Below are positions 7,030-9,046 of a stretch of DNA of 9,046 nucleotides, in pieces. The notes beneath the pieces are model-generated. The model was not told the origin of the DNA and did not search any database. It saw nothing but the letters and a program-made list of their open reading frames with translations. The stretch covers positions 1 to 9,046 of the forward strand of contig CANDCW010000092.1 in NCBI GenBank assembly GCA_947383275.1, written 5' to 3'. This DNA comes from an uncultured Bacillota bacterium. GTDB lineage: Bacteria; Bacillota; Clostridia; Oscillospirales; Oscillospiraceae. The translations under genes were made by a program, and so were the position numbers. How positions within the stretch are numbered: position 1 is the first letter of the stretch; the number at the start of each line of letters is the position of its first letter.

Positions 7030-7048
7030 CCTTGTGGCACAAGGGGTA
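7030..7048 (+). repeat. Perfect inverted repeat in the spacer before tRNA-Ala
   Basis: CCCCTTGTGGCACAAGGGG is an 8-bp perfect stem with a GGC loop. It is the only clear structure in the roughly 90-base spacer between the broken and the first intact tRNA-Ala. It has no T-run, so it is not a standard terminator. It may be a processing hairpin or a protein-binding palindrome. Confidence 0.5.
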
Positions 7049-7057
7049 CAAACATGT

Positions 7058-7133
<76 letters not shown>

Positions 7134-7155
7134 CTTTACAACTGAATATTGACGT

Positions 7156-7231
7156 GGGGGTATAGCTCAGCTGGGAGAGCGCCTGAATGGCATTCAGGAG
7201 GTCAGCGGTTCGATCCCGCTTATCTCCACCA
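7156..7231 (+). tRNA. tRNA-Ala (anticodon GGC), copy 2
   Basis: This copy is identical to copy 1 except for a compensated pair in the anticodon stem: CCTGA/TCAGG instead of CTTGA/TCAAG (T-A changed to C-G). Anticodon GGC, the G-T pair at 3:70 and the encoded CCA are all present. Two single changes that preserve pairing show that the gene is under selection and folds. An 18-bp hairpin follows directly. Confidence 0.97.
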
Positions 7232-7232
7232 C

Positions 7233-7276
7233 AACTAAGAACTCATATAGCCAAACACTATATGAGTTCTTAGTTT
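7233..7276 (+). terminator. Hairpin terminator of the tRNA-Ala operon
   Basis: An exact 18-bp inverted repeat (7233-7250 with 7258-7275, beginning AACTAAGAACTC) encloses a 7-base loop, CCAAACA. It starts one base after the CCA of the second tRNA and ends in TTT. It is unusually long and AT-rich for an intrinsic terminator, and the same hairpin read leftwards would stop opposing transcription. Confidence 0.75.
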
Positions 7277-7381
7277 ATGTACATTAAAGCAACAGAACGT
7301 ATGGGCGGACATCTGATCTAATTCCAGAAGAGAAGAAACGAGATAATTGCAAATGCGCACTGCCCCTTTTATCTAATATCT

Positions 7382-7427
7382 CAGGCGTTGGCTTGTGGTC
7401 TAAAGACCAAAGGCCAGCGCCTGTTTT
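7382..7427 (+). promoter_or_regulatory. Leader hairpin with T-run upstream of the 90-aa gene
   Basis: CAGGCGTTGGC (7382-7392) pairs with GCCAGCGCCTG (7413-7423), with one G-T wobble. An inner GGTC-TAAA-GACC stem lies between, and TTTT follows. It ends about 30 bases before the start codon of the 90-aa gene. A hairpin of matching design and partly matching sequence precedes the 239-aa gene, so it belongs to the cassette. It could be an attenuator, a terminator of upstream transcription, or a protein-binding leader; the sequence alone does not decide. Confidence 0.6.
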
Positions 7428-7456
7428 ATTATAATTTCAAAAACAGGAGGATAAAT

Positions 7457-7729
7457 ATGAATACAGAAAAAAGCAGGTATTTCCAAGAACTGACCCTCAA
7501 TCTCCAGTATGATGGTTTTACAGTAAAACCGGAAACGGAGGCTGGTCTCCTGACGGTGGAGTTGGACGGTCAGCGCCTCTGCCTCGCGCTGGAGAACTCT
7601 TGCCCTATGACAGATGAGAGGCAACAATACCTGGAATCTGCCGCAAAGCAAATTGAACAAGGCATCCCGGATTTGGAGGCTCGGGTGAAAATGGCCAACC
7701 AGAAGGGGATGGAGTTTGCTTGTATGTAG
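7457..7729 (+). CDS. Unknown 90-aa protein, internally deleted relative of the 239-aa neighbour
   Basis: I do not recognise a named family. The start at 7457 has a perfect AGGAGG (7445-7450) six bases upstream; the longer open frame would begin inside the leader hairpin. The N-terminal part (ELTLNLQYDG ... GLLTVELDGQRLC) matches residues 1-42 of the downstream protein. The C-terminal part (LENSCPMTDERQQYLESAAK and QIEQGIPDLEARV) matches its residues from about 188 onward. About 135 central residues are missing and the frame is kept. Both proteins end with similar short tails (GMEFACM; GGMQFV). The protein is soluble, acidic and helix-rich at its C-terminus, with no signal peptide. It could be a regulatory short form of the neighbour or a decaying duplicate; intact frame and RBS favour expression. 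Confidence 0.75.
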   Translation: MNTEKSRYFQELTLNLQYDGFTVKPETEAGLLTVELDGQRLCLALENSCPMTDERQQYLESAAKQIEQGIPDLEARVKMANQKGMEFACM

Positions 7730-7742
7730 CGCCCGCAGGATG

Positions 7743-7887
7743 GCGGAATACAATTCAGATAAACTCAATATCTGTTTCGTGTAAGGCTGCTTCACGTAGG
7801 AGGAGAGCCGGAGCAGGGCGTTCTTCACAGCGATAAAGAGCTGAATATGTCCCGAGATCAGCGGTTCGATCCCGCTTTTCCGCTTCA
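7743..7887 (+). ncRNA. tRNA-like segment: T-arm and acceptor 3' strand with a distant matching 5' strand
   Basis: AGCGG-TTCGATC-CCGCT (7860-7876) is a complete T-arm, followed by acceptor strand TTTCCGC (7877-7883), T and TCA. Bases 7854-7877 match the neighbouring tRNA-Ala at 23 of 24 positions. The acceptor strand, however, pairs with GCGGAA (7743-7748), 14 bases after the 90-aa gene, giving six perfect pairs of a tRNA-Gly-like acceptor. Between lie about 110 bases with a strong hairpin CGTG-t-AAG/CTT-CACG (7778-7796) and a possible long-range stem ATTCAG (7753-7758) with CTGAAT (7841-7846). No D-arm or anticodon arm of normal geometry is present. It is either a decayed tRNA or attachment-site remnant, or a structured RNA with a tRNA-like end. 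A terminator follows. Confidence 0.45.
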
Positions 7888-7901
7888 CAAAAGTACAATA
7901 T

Positions 7902-7937
7902 GGGCTCCGATTTTTCGAAAAAGTTGGGGCCCTTTTT
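7902..7937 (+). terminator. Rho-independent terminator after the tRNA-like segment
   Basis: GGGCTCC (7902-7908) pairs with GGGGCCC (7926-7932), with one T-G wobble. The stem continues through the self-complementary TTTTTCGAAAAA inside. TTTTT (7933-7937) follows. It closes the transcript of the 90-aa gene and/or the tRNA-like RNA. Confidence 0.8.
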
Positions 7938-7945
7938 CATTTCAC

Positions 7946-7958
7946 AAAAAAGGCGCTG
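7946..7958 (+). repeat. Left copy of 13-bp inverted repeat around the 239-aa gene
   Basis: AAAAAAGGCGCTG is the exact reverse complement of 8806-8818. The GGCGCTG part is repeated directly at 7967-7973, at the base of the leader hairpin. The two copies delimit an 873-base unit containing leader, gene and terminator. Confidence 0.5.
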
Positions 7959-7964
7959 AAATTC

Positions 7965-8009
7965 CAGGCGCTGGTATATGGTTTTTAGACTAAGGATCAG
8001 TGCTTGTTT
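7965..8009 (+). promoter_or_regulatory. Leader hairpin with T-run upstream of the 239-aa gene
   Basis: CAGGCGCTGGT (7965-7975) pairs along its full 11 bases with ATCAGTGCTTG (7996-8006), using three G-T wobbles, and TTT follows. The loop includes GGTTTTTAGACTAAGG. The start, loop (GGTyTnnAGACyAA) and tail resemble the leader of the 90-aa gene. The paired positions differ between copies while pairing is kept, which supports a real RNA structure. Confidence 0.55.
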
Positions 8010-8041
8010 CTATAAACATGAAATTGCAGGAGGAAATGACC

Positions 8042-8761
8042 ATGACCACAGAGATAAAAAAAGAATATGTTCGAGAACTGGAACGAAACCTTCATAAAGA
8101 AGGTGTATCCGTCAGCCAAAACGAGGACGGACTGCTCACATTGACACTGGATGGTAAAGAAGTTTGTGAAGTCACCGACAGCGGCGGGGTGCGTTACTGT
8201 CAGGATGATGTGGTTGGGGATACCAGGCGTGCAAAGCTTGATCGGGTGATCAATATCGCCGCAAGCACCGCTGAGTATGTGCAGCTGATAGCGAAAGCCC
8301 CTCAATTGAAAGCCAGCGGCCTGGAAGGGGACTTCCGGCTGCTGGCAAATTTCAATCATATGGTTTTAGCAGGACATCCCACCAAATATGGAATCCAGTT
8401 TGTCACCTGGGAGCAATCACCAGACCAGACCTCTTTGGCGCATGGACACTACTACGGTCCAGATGACTGCGCAGATAATTATACCATAGCCAAACAGGAT
8501 TTTGCCACTCGCTCCGGCCTTGTCCACCTTGGGGCCTTTCTTACCCCGGATCAACTGACGGAGGTTTACCGCAGTATCCATGAAACGCTGGAAAATAACT
8601 GTCCCATAACAGAAAGACGGAAAAAACGTCTGGAATTTGCAGCAAGAAAGATCGAACAAGGCATACCGGATTTGTGGGCGAGAGTAGAGCTCTCTATACA
8701 GGAAGAATCTGAATTGAAACCTATGCAGCCACCCCAAAAGGGAGGTATGCAGTTCGTTTAA
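8042..8761 (+). CDS. Unknown 239-aa protein, probable mobile-element cargo
   Basis: I cannot assign a function. The ATG at 8042 is chosen because AGGAGG (8028-8033) is eight bases upstream; the in-frame ATG at 8036 is only two bases from it. Residues 1-45 and about 188-230 are shared with the 90-aa neighbour. The central part, absent there, includes DTRRAKLDRVINIAASTAEY (60-79), FRLLANFNHMVLAGHPTKYG, a charged/aromatic stretch HGHYYGPDDCADNYTIAKQD and FATRSGLVHLGAFLTPDQL. It has no membrane segment or signal peptide and looks like a soluble cytoplasmic protein. The central sequence reminds me of hypothetical proteins carried by conjugative elements of gut Firmicutes; that is recollection, not a search result. 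Codon use is less GC-rich than in genes before 6400, which supports acquisition. It has its own leader hairpin and terminator. Confidence 0.8.
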   Translation: MTTEIKKEYVRELERNLHKEGVSVSQNEDGLLTLTLDGKEVCEVTDSGGVRYCQDDVVGDTRRAKLDRVINIAASTAEYVQLIAKAPQLKASGLEGDFRLLANFNHMVLAGHPTKYGIQFVTWEQSPDQTSLAHGHYYGPDDCADNYTIAKQDFATRSGLVHLGAFLTPDQLTEVYRSIHETLENNCPITERRKKRLEFAARKIEQGIPDLWARVELSIQEESELKPMQPPQKGGMQFV

Positions 8762-8783
8762 ATTTTAATATTGAAAACATTTT

Positions 8784-8818
8784 AGGCCGTTTCCCTGAAA
8801 AAGGGCAGCGCCTTTTTT
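8784..8818 (+). terminator. Rho-independent terminator of the 239-aa gene
   Basis: AGGC (8784-8787) pairs with GCCT (8810-8813), with an inner CCCT (8793-8796)/AGGG (8802-8805) stem. TTTTTT (8813-8818) and more T-rich sequence follow, about 25 bases after the stop codon. Confidence 0.65.
8806..8818 (-). repeat. Right copy of 13-bp inverted repeat around the 239-aa gene
   Basis: CAGCGCCTTTTTT is the exact reverse complement of 7946-7958. It overlaps the right arm and T-run of the gene's terminator, so part of the match could reflect shared terminator sequence rather than an element end. Confidence 0.5.
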
Positions 8819-8872
8819 CTTTTTGTCCTTTTTCCGGGGATCGCAAATAATTATAAGGAGGCCAAAAAGAAT

Positions 8873-9040
8873 ATGGCTCGATATTTTATGGCGGACACTC
8901 GTCTGGCAGGGTTGGAGCGGATGATAATGACTCCACCCCGGACACCGTCCATCCGCCCCGATGTCCGAAGAAAAAAACCACAGAAGAAACCGCCCTGCAA
9001 CCGGCCTGCCAAGCGGGAAATCAAGGGGGGCCATGTATGA
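8873..9040 (+). CDS. Small basic protein of unknown function (55 aa)
   Basis: The ATG at 8873 follows AAGGAGG (8855-8861), with an 11-base gap, and the frame runs 55 codons to TGA. The N-terminus MARYFMADTRLAGLERMIM looks structured. The C-terminal half is rich in Arg, Lys and Pro (VRRKKPQKKPPCNRPAKREI) with one cysteine, which suggests nucleic-acid binding. It follows the terminator of the 239-aa gene and its stop overlaps the next start as ATGA, so it is probably the first gene of a downstream operon. I recall similar small ORFs in conjugative elements of gut Firmicutes but cannot confirm it here. Confidence 0.6.
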   Translation: MARYFMADTRLAGLERMIMTPPRTPSIRPDVRRKKPQKKPPCNRPAKREIKGGHV

Positions 9041-9046
9041 GCTATG
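9037..9046 (+). CDS. Start of a further gene, cut by the window edge
   Basis: ATG at 9037 overlaps the TGA of the 55-aa ORF (ATGA) and lies six bases after AAGGGGGG (9023-9030), the usual layout of translationally coupled genes. Only three full codons (MSY) are visible. An ATG at 9033 in another frame is the alternative. Confidence 0.35.

Noticed and set aside
7030..7048. CRISPR-like or terminator reading of the palindrome before tRNA-Ala
   Set aside because: There is a single copy, no regularly spaced repeats and no T-run, so neither interpretation holds.
7400..7940. Leftward open frames opposite the 90-aa gene and tRNA-like segment (reading KRDRTADLG and similar)
   Set aside because: They read antisense through the T-arm and terminators, lack ribosome binding sites, and resemble the spurious proteins often annotated opposite tRNA genes.

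Overview
The window looks like chromosomal DNA of a spore-forming, probably gut-dwelling clostridium of the Oscillospiraceae type (Flavonifractor/Lawsonibacter-like). The evidence is a GC-rich core of genes, an intact spo0A, a small TSCPD-domain protein and AGGAGG-type ribosome binding sites. The genus is inference; no rRNA or marker gene is present to settle it.

Bases 1-6400 are an ordinary, tightly packed core. A short HlyC/CorC-type CBS-domain membrane protein runs leftwards off the window edge. Divergent from it is a rightward three-gene operon: a CLC-family antiporter with fluoride-type (CLC-F) features, a glyoxalase-fold (VOC) protein, and an acyltransferase-3-like membrane protein. The last two genes overlap by one base. 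A strong bidirectional hairpin separates this operon from three leftward genes: an NSS/SNF sodium-dependent transporter, spo0A, and the TSCPD protein. The gap between spo0A and the TSCPD gene carries a tandem 0A-box-like sequence.

Bases 6400-6940 are AT-rich non-coding DNA ending in a consensus promoter that reads into a tRNA-Ala cluster. The cluster holds a truncated 5' tRNA-Ala fragment and two complete tRNA-Ala(GGC) genes, closed by an 18-bp hairpin.

Bases 7280-9046 are accessory-looking. Two related unknown proteins occur in tandem. The first (90 aa) looks like the second (239 aa) with its middle removed. Each is preceded by the same type of leader hairpin. Between them lies a tRNA-like segment whose T-arm region matches the neighbouring tRNA-Ala genes at 23 of 24 bases but whose acceptor strand matches a different 5' strand. 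The larger gene sits between exact 13-bp inverted repeats. A 55-aa basic ORF and the start of another, overlapping gene close the window. The most unusual part is this tRNA-Ala-associated array of leader-plus-gene cassettes; its function cannot be read from the sequence.
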